The notes: generated by a model from the sequence alone, not told the origin. 15,935 nt of DNA from Gemmatimonadota bacterium (GCA_003220855.1 QHTP01000001.1:1-15935); one strand, 5' to 3'; counted from the stretch's first letter, positions 6,850 through 15,401 are shown. Numbers and translations: made by a program.

Positions 6850-9110
6850 GGGGGCCGAGCCCGTTCCCGGGCGATCCGCCGATAACACCGCTGCTGGTTC
6901 GCGAACACAACCTCAGCGACGCCGAATACGACCGGATCACCGACCTCCTGGGGCGGACGCCCACCTTCGCCGAGCTGGGCGTGTTCTCCGCCCTGTGGAG
7001 CGAGCATTGCTCCTACAAACACTCGCGCCCGATCCTGAAGACCTTCCCCACGTCGGGGCCGCAGGTCGTGCAGGGCCCGGGCGAGAACGCCGGCGTGCTG
7101 CGGCTGCCCGAAGGGTGGGCCGTGGCGTTCAAGATCGAGTCGCACAACCACCCCTCGGCCGTCGAGCCCTACCAGGGAGCGGCCACGGGTGCCGGCGGGA
7201 TCCTGCGCGACGTCTTCACCATGGGCGCGCGTCCCGTGGCGCTGCTCAACAGCCTGCGCTTCGGCTCGCTCGACGACGCGCGCCACCGCTACCTCTGCGC
7301 CGGCGTCGTCAAAGGCGTGGGCGACTACGGCAACTGCGTGGGCGTGCCGACGCTGGGCGGTGAGGTCGACTTCGGGCCGAGCTACGGCGGCAATCCGCTC
7401 GTCAACGCCATGTGCGTCGGGCTGTTGCGCGAGCAGGACCTCATCACGGCGGCGGCGCACGGCGTCGGCAACGTGCTGCTCGTGGTCGGATCGCGCACCG
7501 GGCGCGACGGCATCCACGGTGCGTCGTTCGCCTCAGAGGAGCTGACCCGCGAGAGCGAGCAGCGGCGTCCCCAGGTGCAGGTGGGCGACCCGTTCACGGA
7601 AAAGCTGCTGCTCGAAGCGAGCCTCGAGCTGATCGCCTCCGGGCACATCGTGGCGATCCAGGACATGGGAGCGGCGGGCCTTACGTCCTCGTCGGCGGAG
7701 ATGGCGGCGAAGGGAGGCGTCGGTGTGGAGATCGACCTGGCCCGCGTGCCCACGCGCGAGCCGGGGATGACCCCCTACGAGATCCTGCTCTCCGAATCGC
7801 AGGAGCGGATGCTGGTGGTGGCGAAGGCGGACCGGGTGGCGCAGGTCGAGGCGATCGCTGCGAAGTGGGAGCTCAGTGCCACACCGATCGGGCGCGTCAC
7901 GGACGACGGCATGTACCGCGCCACCTGGGGCGAGCACGTGGTGGTCGAGATCCCCGGTCGGCGACTGATCGACGACTGCCCGGTCTACCAGCCGGAGGCG
8001 CAGGAGGATCCGGCGATCGCCGAGTTGCGCCGCGCGACGCCGCATCCCGCATCTCGCATCCCGCCTCCCGCCGAGGCGCTCCTTACGCTGCTCGACCATC
8101 CCCCCATCGCGTCCCAGCGCTGGGTCTACGAGCAATACGACTCCACCGTTCAGGCGAGCACCGTGCTCGGGCCGGGCGGCGACGCGGGCGTGGTTCGCGT
8201 GCGGGACGCGGCGTTCGGTCTCGCGGTGACCGTGGACGGCAACAGCCGCTACGTCCGCCTCGACCCGTACGAGGGAGGCAAGGCCGCGGTGGCGGAAGCG
8301 GCGCGCAACGTGGCGTGCAGCGGCGCCCGGCCCCTCGGGATCACCGACTGCCTCAACTTCGGCAGCCCCGAGCGCCCGGCGGTGTTCCATCAGTTCAAGG
8401 AGAGCTGCCGCGGGATCGCCGACGCCTGCCGCGCGCTCGACACGCCGGTCACGGGCGGGAACGTCTCGTTCTACAACGAGAGTCCCACAGGCGCGGTCGA
8501 TCCGACACCGGTCGTGGGGATGGTCGGCCTGCTGTCACGAGTGGAGCGGGCGGTGCCGAGCCACGCGCGGGCGCGGGGTGACGCGATCTTCGTGCTGGGC
8601 GAGACGCGCGCCGAGCTGGGCGCGTCGCAGCTGTGGGAGGCCGTGTACGGATTCGCGGGCGGCACGCCCCCGCGCGTGGACCTGGTGCGGGAGCGACGGC
8701 TCGTCGACTACCTCGTGGCGGGGGCGGAGCGCGGCCTGTTTCACTCGGCGCACGACTGCTCCCAGGGCGGCCTCGGTGTCGCGCTGGCGGAGGTCGCGAT
8801 GGGCGGGCCGTACGAGCAGACGGGCTTCGGCCTCGACGTCGATCTTACGGCGTACGGCGTGGGACTTACGGCCGAGGCGCTGTTGTTCAGCGAGTCGCAC
8901 GGACGCGCGGTCGTCACCTGCGCCCCCGAGCGGGCGACCGCCGTCGCGGCGCTGGCGCAGGAGCTGGGCGTGCCGGCGCAGGCCATCGGGACGGTGGACG
9001 AGCGCGGGGGCGCCCTCCGGATGCGACTGCGCGATACGGCAGTCGAGCACCCCGTAGACCGGTTGCGGCAGGTACATTTCACGGCACTTCCCCGACGCAT
9101 GGGAGACTGA
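6846..9110 (+). CDS. purL: Phosphoribosylformylglycinamidine synthase, PurL catalytic subunit
   Basis: PurL uses ATP and the ammonia from PurQ to convert FGAR to FGAM. It is the short form (754 aa) that works with separate PurS and PurQ. The GTG at 6846 overlaps the zinc-ribbon stop (GTGA); no ATG, GTG or TTG occurs between it and the conserved NLSDAEYDRI segment, and the longer open frame upstream is a shadow. Motifs: SALWSEHCSYKHS with His54, the SHNHPSAVEPYQGAATGAGG block around residues 99-116 with His100 and His102, then in the second half DGNSRYVRLDPYEGGK and NFGSPERP. The linker between the halves (residues 399-408) is encoded by an imperfect heptamer repeat. A 7-nt gap separates it from purF. 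Confidence 0.95.
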   Translation: MRGPSPFPGDPPITPLLVREHNLSDAEYDRITDLLGRTPTFAELGVFSALWSEHCSYKHSRPILKTFPTSGPQVVQGPGENAGVLRLPEGWAVAFKIESHNHPSAVEPYQGAATGAGGILRDVFTMGARPVALLNSLRFGSLDDARHRYLCAGVVKGVGDYGNCVGVPTLGGEVDFGPSYGGNPLVNAMCVGLLREQDLITAAAHGVGNVLLVVGSRTGRDGIHGASFASEELTRESEQRRPQVQVGDPFTEKLLLEASLELIASGHIVAIQDMGAAGLTSSSAEMAAKGGVGVEIDLARVPTREPGMTPYEILLSESQERMLVVAKADRVAQVEAIAAKWELSATPIGRVTDDGMYRATWGEHVVVEIPGRRLIDDCPVYQPEAQEDPAIAELRRATPHPASRIPPPAEALLTLLDHPPIASQRWVYEQYDSTVQASTVLGPGGDAGVVRVRDAAFGLAVTVDGNSRYVRLDPYEGGKAAVAEAARNVACSGARPLGITDCLNFGSPERPAVFHQFKESCRGIADACRALDTPVTGGNVSFYNESPTGAVDPTPVVGMVGLLSRVERAVPSHARARGDAIFVLGETRAELGASQLWEAVYGFAGGTPPRVDLVRERRLVDYLVAGAERGLFHSAHDCSQGGLGVALAEVAMGGPYEQTGFGLDVDLTAYGVGLTAEALLFSESHGRAVVTCAPERATAVAALAQELGVPAQAIGTVDERGGALRMRLRDTAVEHPVDRLRQVHFTALPRRMGD
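8041..8068 (+). repeat. Imperfect heptamer tandem repeat inside purL
   Basis: Four consecutive 7-base units, CGCATCC, CGCATCT, CGCATCC and CGCCTCC, lie within purL and encode the Pro/Ala/Ser/Arg-rich linker PHPASRIPPP between the two PurL halves. Because the unit is not a multiple of three, gain or loss of one unit would shift the frame. Confidence 0.75.
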
Positions 9111-9117
9111 CAAGCGG

Positions 9118-10518
9118 ATGTGCGGCATCGATGGCGTCACCGGCGTCCCCGACGCGGCACGCGTCGCCTACCTCGGGCTGTACAGCCTGCAGCACCGGGG
9201 GCAGGAGTCCGCGGGCATGGTGGTCGTGAACGGCGAGGGCGTCGCCCGGTCGCACCGCGGGATGGGGCTCGTCTCCGACGTGTTCAGCGAGCGAGTCCTG
9301 AGCGAGCTGCCCGGCGACGTCGCCATCGGACACGCCCGCTATTCGACCGCCGGCACATCAGTGCTCGCCAACGCGCAGCCGATGCTCGCCGGCTACCGCG
9401 AGGGCCCGCTGGCGCTGGCCCATAACGGCAACCTCACCAACGCCGTCCAGCTCCGCTCCGATCTCGTCGCCAAAGGCTCCATTTTCCAAAGCTCATCCGA
9501 CAGCGAAGTGCTGGTGCACCTGATCGCCCGCTCCGAGGCGCGCGAGCCGGAAGACCAGCTGCTCGACGCCCTGGAGCGCGTCGAGGGGGCCTACTCGCTC
9601 TTGATCACCGTGGGACGCACGCTATACGCGATCGTGGATCCGCGCGGCTTCCGCCCGCTCGTGCTCGGCCGGCTGGGGCGTGGCTGGGTGGTGGCCTCCG
9701 AGACCTGCGCGCTCGACATCACGGGCGCCACCCTGGTGCGGGAGCTCGAGCCCGGCGACTTCGTGCGCATTCACGGCGCGGACGTGGATTCCCTGCCGCG
9801 GTTGGCCAGACGCCCGCACCGCCGCTGCGTGTTCGAGCTGGTCTACTTCTCCCGGCCCGACAGCACCGTGTTCCACCGCTCCGTGGACGGGGTCCGGCGG
9901 GCGCTCGGCCGGGAGCTCGCGCGCGAGCACCCCGCCCCGGGGGCCGACTGCGTCTTCTCGGTGCCCGACTCGTCCAACGCCATGGCGCTAGGGTTCTCCG
10001 AGCAATCGGGTGTCAAGCTCGAGCATGCGCTGATCCGCAACCATTACGTCGGCCGCACGTTCATCCATCCCGCCCAGGCCGACCGCATGGCGAAGGTGAA
10101 GATCAAGTTCAACCCGGTGCGGGGGGTGCTCGCGGGAAAGAAGGTCGTGGTGGTGGACGACTCGATCGTACGTGGGACCACGAGCCGGGCTCTGGTGCAG
10201 CTCATCCGCCAGGCCGGTGCCACGGAGGTGCATTTCCGCGTGGCGTCGCCGCCGATCACCGGGCCCTGCTATTACGGCATCGACACGCCCAGTAAGAAAG
10301 AGCTGATCGCGTCGAGCAACAGCGTCGAGCAGATCCGCGCCCACCTGGGCGTCGACACGCTCGGCTACCTCTCGCTCGACGGGATGCTCCGGGCGGCCGG
10401 CGGCGATCCCGCGGACTTCTGTCACTCCTGCTTCTCGGGCGACTACCCCACCGACATTCCGGAAGACGATCTGGCGGGGGCGCGGCACGCCGCGCCGCTG
10501 CATCCCCTCGCGGTCTGA
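9118..10518 (+). CDS. purF: Amidophosphoribosyltransferase, Fe-S type without propeptide
   Basis: PurF commits PRPP to purine synthesis by forming 5-phosphoribosylamine from PRPP and glutamine. It is 466 aa. The N-terminal Ntn-hydrolase domain begins MCGI, so Cys2 would become the nucleophile after Met removal; HARYSTAG and AHNGNLTN follow. The C-terminal phosphoribosyltransferase domain has the PRPP loop VVVVDDSIVRGTTS at residues 343-356. Four cysteines match the [4Fe-4S] ligands of the B. subtilis-type enzyme: Cys237 (RRCVFE), Cys384 (GPCYYG), and Cys435 and Cys438 (FCHSCF). B. subtilis PurF carries a short cleaved propeptide; here the 19 codons upstream in frame hold no ATG, GTG or TTG. 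A GGGAG at 9101-9105 is a plausible ribosome site. The gap to purL is 7 nt and to ppdK 7 nt. Confidence 0.95.
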   Translation: MCGIDGVTGVPDAARVAYLGLYSLQHRGQESAGMVVVNGEGVARSHRGMGLVSDVFSERVLSELPGDVAIGHARYSTAGTSVLANAQPMLAGYREGPLALAHNGNLTNAVQLRSDLVAKGSIFQSSSDSEVLVHLIARSEAREPEDQLLDALERVEGAYSLLITVGRTLYAIVDPRGFRPLVLGRLGRGWVVASETCALDITGATLVRELEPGDFVRIHGADVDSLPRLARRPHRRCVFELVYFSRPDSTVFHRSVDGVRRALGRELAREHPAPGADCVFSVPDSSNAMALGFSEQSGVKLEHALIRNHYVGRTFIHPAQADRMAKVKIKFNPVRGVLAGKKVVVVDDSIVRGTTSRALVQLIRQAGATEVHFRVASPPITGPCYYGIDTPSKKELIASSNSVEQIRAHLGVDTLGYLSLDGMLRAAGGDPADFCHSCFSGDYPTDIPEDDLAGARHAAPLHPLAV

Positions 10519-10525
10519 TGCGCCC

Positions 10526-13189
10526 GTGCCGGCGCTCGAGCGGTGGGTGTACTTCTTCGGACCGGGCCGGGCCGACGGCTCCGCCGCCATGCGCGACATC
10601 CTGGGCGGCAAGGGCGCGGGCCTCGCCGAAATGGCGAACCTGGGCCTGCCGGTCCCGCCCGGGTTCACGATCTCCGCCAAGCTGTGTCTCACCTACCTGG
10701 AGCAGGGCACCTTCCCCGATGAGCTGCGCGAAGAAGTCGACCGCCACCTGAAGCAGCTCGAGCGCATCAGCAAGAAAAAGTTCGGCGATCCGAAAAACCC
10801 GCTGCTCGTGTCGGTGCGCTCGGGGGCCGCGGTGTCGATGCCCGGCATGATGGAGACCATCCTCAACCTGGGTTTGAACGACGCGACCGTGGAGGGGCTC
10901 ATCGCGGGCTCCAAGAACCCGCGGTTCGCCTACGACTCGTACCGGCGGTTCGTCCAGATGTACGGCGACGTGGTCTTCGATCTCGGCAAGGAGCCGTTCG
11001 CCGAGGTGCTGGAGGAGTTCAAGGCGCGCTGCAAGGTCGGACGCGACATCGACCTGCCGGCCGACGAACTGGCGGCCGTGGTGCGCGAGTTCAAGTCCAT
11101 CATCCAGGCCAAACGCGGCGCCCCGTTCCCCGACGACCCCTACACGCAGCTGTGGGGCGCGATCGAAGCGGTGTTCAAGAGCTGGCGCACGCGCCGGGCG
11201 CTGGATTACCGCAGGGTCCACGGCATTCCGGACGACCTTGGCACCGCGGTCAACGTGGTCGCCATGGTGTACGGCAACATGGGCGACGATTCAGGGACCG
11301 GCGTGGCGTTCACGCGCGACTGCCGCACGGGCGAGAACGTGCTGAACGGCGACTTCCTCGCCAACGCGCAGGGCGAGGACGTCGTCTCGGGCGCGCGCAC
11401 GCCGGAGCCCATCGCCAAGATGAAGCGCGGCGCGCTCGCCAAGGTGTACCGCGAGCTCGAGCGGATCGCGGACAAGCTCGAGCGCCACTTCCGGGACGTG
11501 CAGGATATCGAATTCACCTTCGAGCACGGCCGGCTGTTCATGCTGCAGACGCGCCGGGCGCAGCGCACGGGGCTCGCGGCGGTGCGCACCGCCGTGGAGA
11601 TGGTGGACGAGGGCCTAATCACCCCCGACGAGGCCGTGCAGCGCGTCCCTCCCCAGGACCTGGACCAGCTGTTTCACCCCATGGTCGATCCGCGCGCGGC
11701 CGTCACGGTGGTGGCCAAGGGCCTGCCGGCGTCGCCGGGGGCCGCCATGGGCGAGGCCGTGTTCGACGCGGACGAGGCGGAGACGCTCGCGAAGCGCGGC
11801 CGCAAGGTGATCCTCATCCGGCCGGAGACGTCGCCTGAAGACTTTCACGGCATCGTAGCGGCCCAGGCCGTGCTCACCGCGCGCGGCGGCATGACGAGCC
11901 ACGCGGCGGTCGTGGCGCGCGGCATGGGAAAGACGTGCGTGGTAGGTGCCACGGACATCGAAGTCGATCCCCAGGCGGGCCGGCTGCGCGCCAACGGCAG
12001 GGTCGTGAAAAAGGGCCAGGTGATCACGGTGGACGGCACCACAGGCCGCGTGATCCTGGGGGCCGCGAAGCTGGTGGAGCCCAAGGTCGGCATCCACTAC
12101 ACCAAGCTGATGGCCTGGGCGGACGAGCGGCGGCGCCTGCGGGTGCGCGCCAACGCCGACATTCCGAGCGACGCGCAGCGCGCGCGGGAGTTCGGTGCCG
12201 AAGGGATCGGGCTGTGCCGCACCGAACACATGTTCTTCGAGGGCGACCGCATCATCGCCATGCGCGAGATGATCGTGGCCCCGGACGAGCCGGGCCGCCG
12301 CACGGCGCTGGCCAAGCTGCTCCCGATGCAGCGTGCCGACTTCGAGGGCCTGTTCGAAGCGATGAGCGGGTACCCCGTGACGATCCGCCTGCTCGATCCG
12401 CCGCTGCACGAGTTCCTGCCGCACGGGAAAGACGAGGTGGGGACGCTGGCCCGCGCCATGAAGCTGCCCGCGGCGCGGCTGGAGCGCCTGGTCGCGTCGC
12501 TCGTCGAGGCGAACCCGATGCTGGGGCATCGCGGCTGCCGCCTCGGCATCACCTATCCCGAAATCACCGAGATGCAGGCCCGGGCGATTTTCGAGGCAGC
12601 GTGCCGGGTCGTGAGCCGCGGCCAGAAGGTGACGGTCGAGGTCATGATCCCGCTCGTCGCCCTGGTCGAGGAGCTGCGGCGCCAGACCGACATCGTGCGC
12701 CGGGTGGCGCGGGACGTGTTCCAGGCCGAGGGCCGCGCGGTGCCCTACCTCGTCGGGACGATGATCGAGCTGCCGCGCGCCGCGCTCACCGCGGACGAGA
12801 TCGCGAAAGAGGCCGATTTCTTCTCGTTCGGGACCAACGATCTGACACAAACGACCTTCGGCCTGTCACGCGACGACGCCGGTCGTTTCCTGCCGTTCTA
12901 CGTGGAGCACGGCATTCTCAAGGACGATCCGTTCCAGGTGCTCGACCAAGACGGCGTCGGCAAGCTGATCGAGCTCGCGGTGCGACTGGGCCGGGGCAGC
13001 CGCAACGACCTGAAGATCGGGATCTGCGGGGAGCACGGGGGTGACCCTGCGTCGGTGAAGTTCTGTCACCACGTGGGAATGAACTACGTGTCGTGCTCGC
13101 CGTTCCGCCTGCCGATCGCCCGGCTGGCCGCTGCGCAGGCCGCGCTCGAGGAGCAGGGCGTGATCAACCGAACGCGGGCGACCGTCTAA
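10526..13189 (+). CDS. ppdK: Pyruvate, phosphate dikinase
   Basis: PpdK interconverts pyruvate + ATP + Pi with phosphoenolpyruvate + AMP + PPi. It is 887 aa, normal for the family. The GTG at 10526 is needed to keep the conserved WVYFFGPGRADG start; the ATG at 10518 that overlaps the purF stop is out of frame. Domains in order: ATP-grasp-type nucleotide-binding region (about residues 10-340, including RSGAAVSMPGMMETILNLG); swivelling phosphohistidine domain with His459 in GGMTSHAAVVARG; PEP/pyruvate barrel (about 510-870) with GIGLCRTEHMF, the SFGTNDLTQTTFG block, CGEHGGDP and the catalytic Cys857 in YVSCSPFR. It is the last gene of the run. No terminator hairpin is obvious, and its stop overlaps the converging membrane-protein gene by 4 bp. 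Confidence 0.95.
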   Translation: MPALERWVYFFGPGRADGSAAMRDILGGKGAGLAEMANLGLPVPPGFTISAKLCLTYLEQGTFPDELREEVDRHLKQLERISKKKFGDPKNPLLVSVRSGAAVSMPGMMETILNLGLNDATVEGLIAGSKNPRFAYDSYRRFVQMYGDVVFDLGKEPFAEVLEEFKARCKVGRDIDLPADELAAVVREFKSIIQAKRGAPFPDDPYTQLWGAIEAVFKSWRTRRALDYRRVHGIPDDLGTAVNVVAMVYGNMGDDSGTGVAFTRDCRTGENVLNGDFLANAQGEDVVSGARTPEPIAKMKRGALAKVYRELERIADKLERHFRDVQDIEFTFEHGRLFMLQTRRAQRTGLAAVRTAVEMVDEGLITPDEAVQRVPPQDLDQLFHPMVDPRAAVTVVAKGLPASPGAAMGEAVFDADEAETLAKRGRKVILIRPETSPEDFHGIVAAQAVLTARGGMTSHAAVVARGMGKTCVVGATDIEVDPQAGRLRANGRVVKKGQVITVDGTTGRVILGAAKLVEPKVGIHYTKLMAWADERRRLRVRANADIPSDAQRAREFGAEGIGLCRTEHMFFEGDRIIAMREMIVAPDEPGRRTALAKLLPMQRADFEGLFEAMSGYPVTIRLLDPPLHEFLPHGKDEVGTLARAMKLPAARLERLVASLVEANPMLGHRGCRLGITYPEITEMQARAIFEAACRVVSRGQKVTVEVMIPLVALVEELRRQTDIVRRVARDVFQAEGRAVPYLVGTMIELPRAALTADEIAKEADFFSFGTNDLTQTTFGLSRDDAGRFLPFYVEHGILKDDPFQVLDQDGVGKLIELAVRLGRGSRNDLKIGICGEHGGDPASVKFCHHVGMNYVSCSPFRLPIARLAAAQAALEEQGVINRTRATV

Positions 13190-13848
13190 CCCCTAGTCAG
13201 CGCGGCGCCGATCAATAGCGCGACCATGAACTGGATCGTCGCCGCCGTGTATCCCACCCCCTTCGAGGTCTTGTGGGTCACCGCGATCCCGAGCCCCGTC
13301 AGGAACACACCGTATATCGTGAACGGGTTGATGCCGCGCAGCAGGCCCAACATGAACCCCTTCGCGTCGGGGGCGAGCAGGTCGAGCCCCAGGGACGGCT
13401 GCAAGTCCAGCATGCTCGTGATCGAGCCGGGGCCCCGCATCGTCAGCACCACCACTCCGATCAGCTGCAACAGCGTGTACGTGATCGACGCGTACGTGGT
13501 CACGCTGAGCAGCGTCGTGAACTTCCCTTCGCCGCCCAGGACCGATGTACTCACCCATAGAATGAGGGCATTGACGAGCAGGAACAGCCCGTAAACGATC
13601 GGGGCGACCACGATGCCGATGGCCGCGAATTTCATCCCGGTCTGGGCCTGTTCGGGCGTCATGTTGGGCGTCTGGGCAAACTGCGCCGCGAGCGCGGCCT
13701 TCGTGTACGGCAGCTGCAGCGCGGTGATCGCCACGGTGACGACGGCGAGGGTGAGGAACGGCGCGAGGAAGCGCGGTTTCTCCCGCACGCGCTCGAACAC
13801 GGCTGTCGGCTCGAACAGCACTTTGACGAGATCGAAGATCGCGCCCAT
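13186..13848 (-). CDS. YIP1-family integral membrane protein
   Basis: This 220-aa protein is strongly hydrophobic with about five membrane helices (roughly residues 27-46, 74-101, 113-136, 164-191 and 198-216). The short N-terminal segment (MGAIFDLVKVLFEPTAVFERVREKP) matches the opening of bacterial YIP1-domain proteins, where an FxxPxxxFxxxxExP-like motif precedes the first helix. The function of bacterial members is not established. The ATG at 13848 is chosen because CCTCC on the plus strand at 13855-13859 gives a GGAGG six bases upstream; a GTG one codon earlier (13851) is too close. It converges with ppdK, and the two stops overlap by 4 bp. A TATATT element about 50 bases upstream may be its -10 box. 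The family call is from pattern, not a search. Confidence 0.75.
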   Translation of the reverse strand: MGAIFDLVKVLFEPTAVFERVREKPRFLAPFLTLAVVTVAITALQLPYTKAALAAQFAQTPNMTPEQAQTGMKFAAIGIVVAPIVYGLFLLVNALILWVSTSVLGGEGKFTTLLSVTTYASITYTLLQLIGVVVLTMRGPGSITSMLDLQPSLGLDLLAPDAKGFMLGLLRGINPFTIYGVFLTGLGIAVTHKTSKGVGYTAATIQFMVALLIGAALTRG

Positions 13849-13901
13849 CACGCCCCTCCCGCACGACAGGTTCGCCTTCCCGGACGGCCGGAACGGCGCC
13901 C

Positions 13902-13907
13902 AATATA
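13902..13907 (-). promoter_or_regulatory. Possible -10 box for the YIP1-family gene
   Basis: On the minus strand the sequence reads CCCGTATATTGGGC; TATATT is a fair -10 match in an otherwise GC-rich 87-base gap between this gene and the end of the sensor gene. No convincing -35 lies 16-18 bases upstream. It is a weak call. Confidence 0.3.
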
Positions 13908-13935
13908 CGGGATTCGATGGTCGCGGCTAGCGGAA

Positions 13936-14973
13936 CTACCCCGGGATCCGAAACTCGACGGGAAATTCGATCAACACCCGAACGGACCGTCCGCGAAACC
14001 GTCCGTGGCTGAAGCGCGCTTGCAGGACTGCGTTCCTCGCGGCCTGATTGAACCCTGGGTGGGGACTCTCGACCACCTGCACCGAGGCTGGCTCGGCACG
14101 GCCGGTCGTGTCGATGATGGCTCGCACCATCACCCGTCCTTGGATCCCGGCCTGGCGGAGCAAGGTGGGATACTGTAGCGGCGGGCCCGACACGAACACC
14201 GGCCGCTCGTCTAGCATCGACTCGGTGGATACGTCGTCCGACACCTGGACCGGCTTCAGCCTCTTCCAGTACACGACCACCGCGCCCCTGTCCGCGGCGT
14301 CCGCGCATCCACCTGAGGACCACTTGCTGGCACGGAACGCTGGTACCAGGCGGTCGACCACGGCGAGGCAGTCCTTATCGCGCGCTTCGCGCACTCCCGC
14401 GGCATGGCTGATCACACTGCCGTGGGCATCGAACACAAACGCGACCGCTGCGCCCGGGAGGGGGTGCGCGAACGCTTCCCCGTGGTACTGGTGCGCGAGT
14501 CGTTGCAGGTACATCGCATCTGGGGAGTAGGGGCCGCCTTCTGTTTTCACTGCGGCTGATGGATCACTCGCGGCTTTCGGCCCCACCGGCCTTGGGGCCT
14601 CGCAAGCAGCGAAGATCGCGCCGGCCGCCACCATGCCGGCCGCGGTTGCACCCGCCCAACGCCAGCGCGGCAACGCCGTGACCATGCGGCGGATCCGCCG
14701 TGCGAGGAACGACGCCGGCTCGCCCAACGCAGGAGCGCCCAGCGGCAGTCGGGCGCGGCGCCGTCCGACACGCAGCAATAGCTCACCGTACTCGGGTGCG
14801 TCCCCCTCGCGCGCCAGCACGCGGGCGTCGCAATCCATTTCTACGACGAGCCGCAGACGCCGCACCTGCCACCACACCACCGGGTTCCAGGGGGCCAGGA
14901 CGACCGCTGCCGCGGCGGCGGCGAGCAGCCAGGGATCGCGCGCCCTGACGTGCTCGTCCTCATGCGTCAGCAT
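13936..14973 (-). CDS. M56 (BlaR1-like) peptidase, C-terminal half: HExxH plus TonB-C domain (gene split by frameshift)
   Basis: Read from the ATG at 14973, this 345-aa frame holds the protease and sensor parts of an M56 family protein. Zinc site: His4-Glu5-x-x-His8 (LTHEDEH), with the likely third ligand Glu45 in VVEMDCDARVL. A hydrophobic helix at about 16-34 and another near 125-140 (before an AACEAP segment) follow. The remainder would be extracytoplasmic, ending in a TonB C-terminal domain (about 268-345: YPTLLRQAGIQGRVMV..., then RVLIEFPVEF). The family would cleave or signal to the BlaI repressor encoded just upstream. The frame extends to 15099, but residues before VVML do not look like M56. 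The ATG overlaps the stop of the N-terminal half by 7 nt (ATGCTGA). It could be reinitiated or be part of a dead gene. Confidence 0.7.
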   Translation of the reverse strand: MLTHEDEHVRARDPWLLAAAAAAVVLAPWNPVVWWQVRRLRLVVEMDCDARVLAREGDAPEYGELLLRVGRRRARLPLGAPALGEPASFLARRIRRMVTALPRWRWAGATAAGMVAAGAIFAACEAPRPVGPKAASDPSAAVKTEGGPYSPDAMYLQRLAHQYHGEAFAHPLPGAAVAFVFDAHGSVISHAAGVREARDKDCLAVVDRLVPAFRASKWSSGGCADAADRGAVVVYWKRLKPVQVSDDVSTESMLDERPVFVSGPPLQYPTLLRQAGIQGRVMVRAIIDTTGRAEPASVQVVESPHPGFNQAARNAVLQARFSHGRFRGRSVRVLIEFPVEFRIPG

Positions 14974-15401
14974 GACGACACGAGGACGGCCCGCCCGTCC
15001 ACGGTGGCGCTGCGCCAGCCGCGTCGTAACATTGCCAACCGGAGCGCGGCGGCGCCGAGCGAAAACAGCAGTGCTGCGGAGGAGAGTCCCCACGCCCACG
15101 CGAGCACGGCGTCGAGATCACCGAGGGAGAACGACCGCGTCGGCGGGGGAGGCGCGCCGCCCAAGTGCTGTGAGGTGATCGGTCCGGCGACGACGGGCCG
15201 CGCCAGCGGGACCGACAGCGCGCCGAACGCACTCGGTCGAAACAATGCCGCTCCAGGCACGAGGTACGAGCCCGCGAGGGCTGCGACCCAGGCCCAGCGC
15301 GTGGCCCGACCCGCCAGGTGGAGCGCTCGCTCGAGCGTCTCGCCGACCACGACGAACAGGACGGCGATGGCGACGCAGTACAGCATCCAGGCGGCGATCA
15401 T
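14967..15401 (-). CDS. M56 (BlaR1-like) sensor, N-terminal membrane half (gene split by frameshift)
   Basis: This 144-aa frame encodes the start of an M56 sensor: three hydrophobic segments (about residues 1-21, 35-54 and 98-124) and then RRGWRSATVDGRAVLVSSC before TGA. In intact relatives the sequence after such a VLVS-type strand continues with a GP...G...P.I.LP block of about 35 residues and then the HExxH helix. Here the HExxH helix follows almost at once but in another frame, so the simplest reading is an internal deletion of roughly 100 bases that also shifted the frame. The ATG at 15401 overlaps the blaI stop (ATGA), as expected of an original blaI-M56 operon. Whether this fragment is made and functional is unknown; it may be a pseudogene. 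Confidence 0.65.
   Translation of the reverse strand: MIAAWMLYCVAIAVLFVVVGETLERALHLAGRATRWAWVAALAGSYLVPGAALFRPSAFGALSVPLARPVVAGPITSQHLGGAPPPPTRSFSLGDLDAVLAWAWGLSSAALLFSLGAAALRLAMLRRGWRSATVDGRAVLVSSC

Noticed and set aside
11615..12850. Long open frame on the minus strand opposite ppdK (411 codons)
   Set aside because: This is a composition shadow of ppdK, with no motif and no plausible start context.
14974..15099. Upstream extension of the second M56 frame to 15099
   Set aside because: Most of it does not match M56 proteins and overlaps the membrane half in the wrong frame. Similarity starts only at VVMLTHEDEH, so the ATG at 14973 is the better start.
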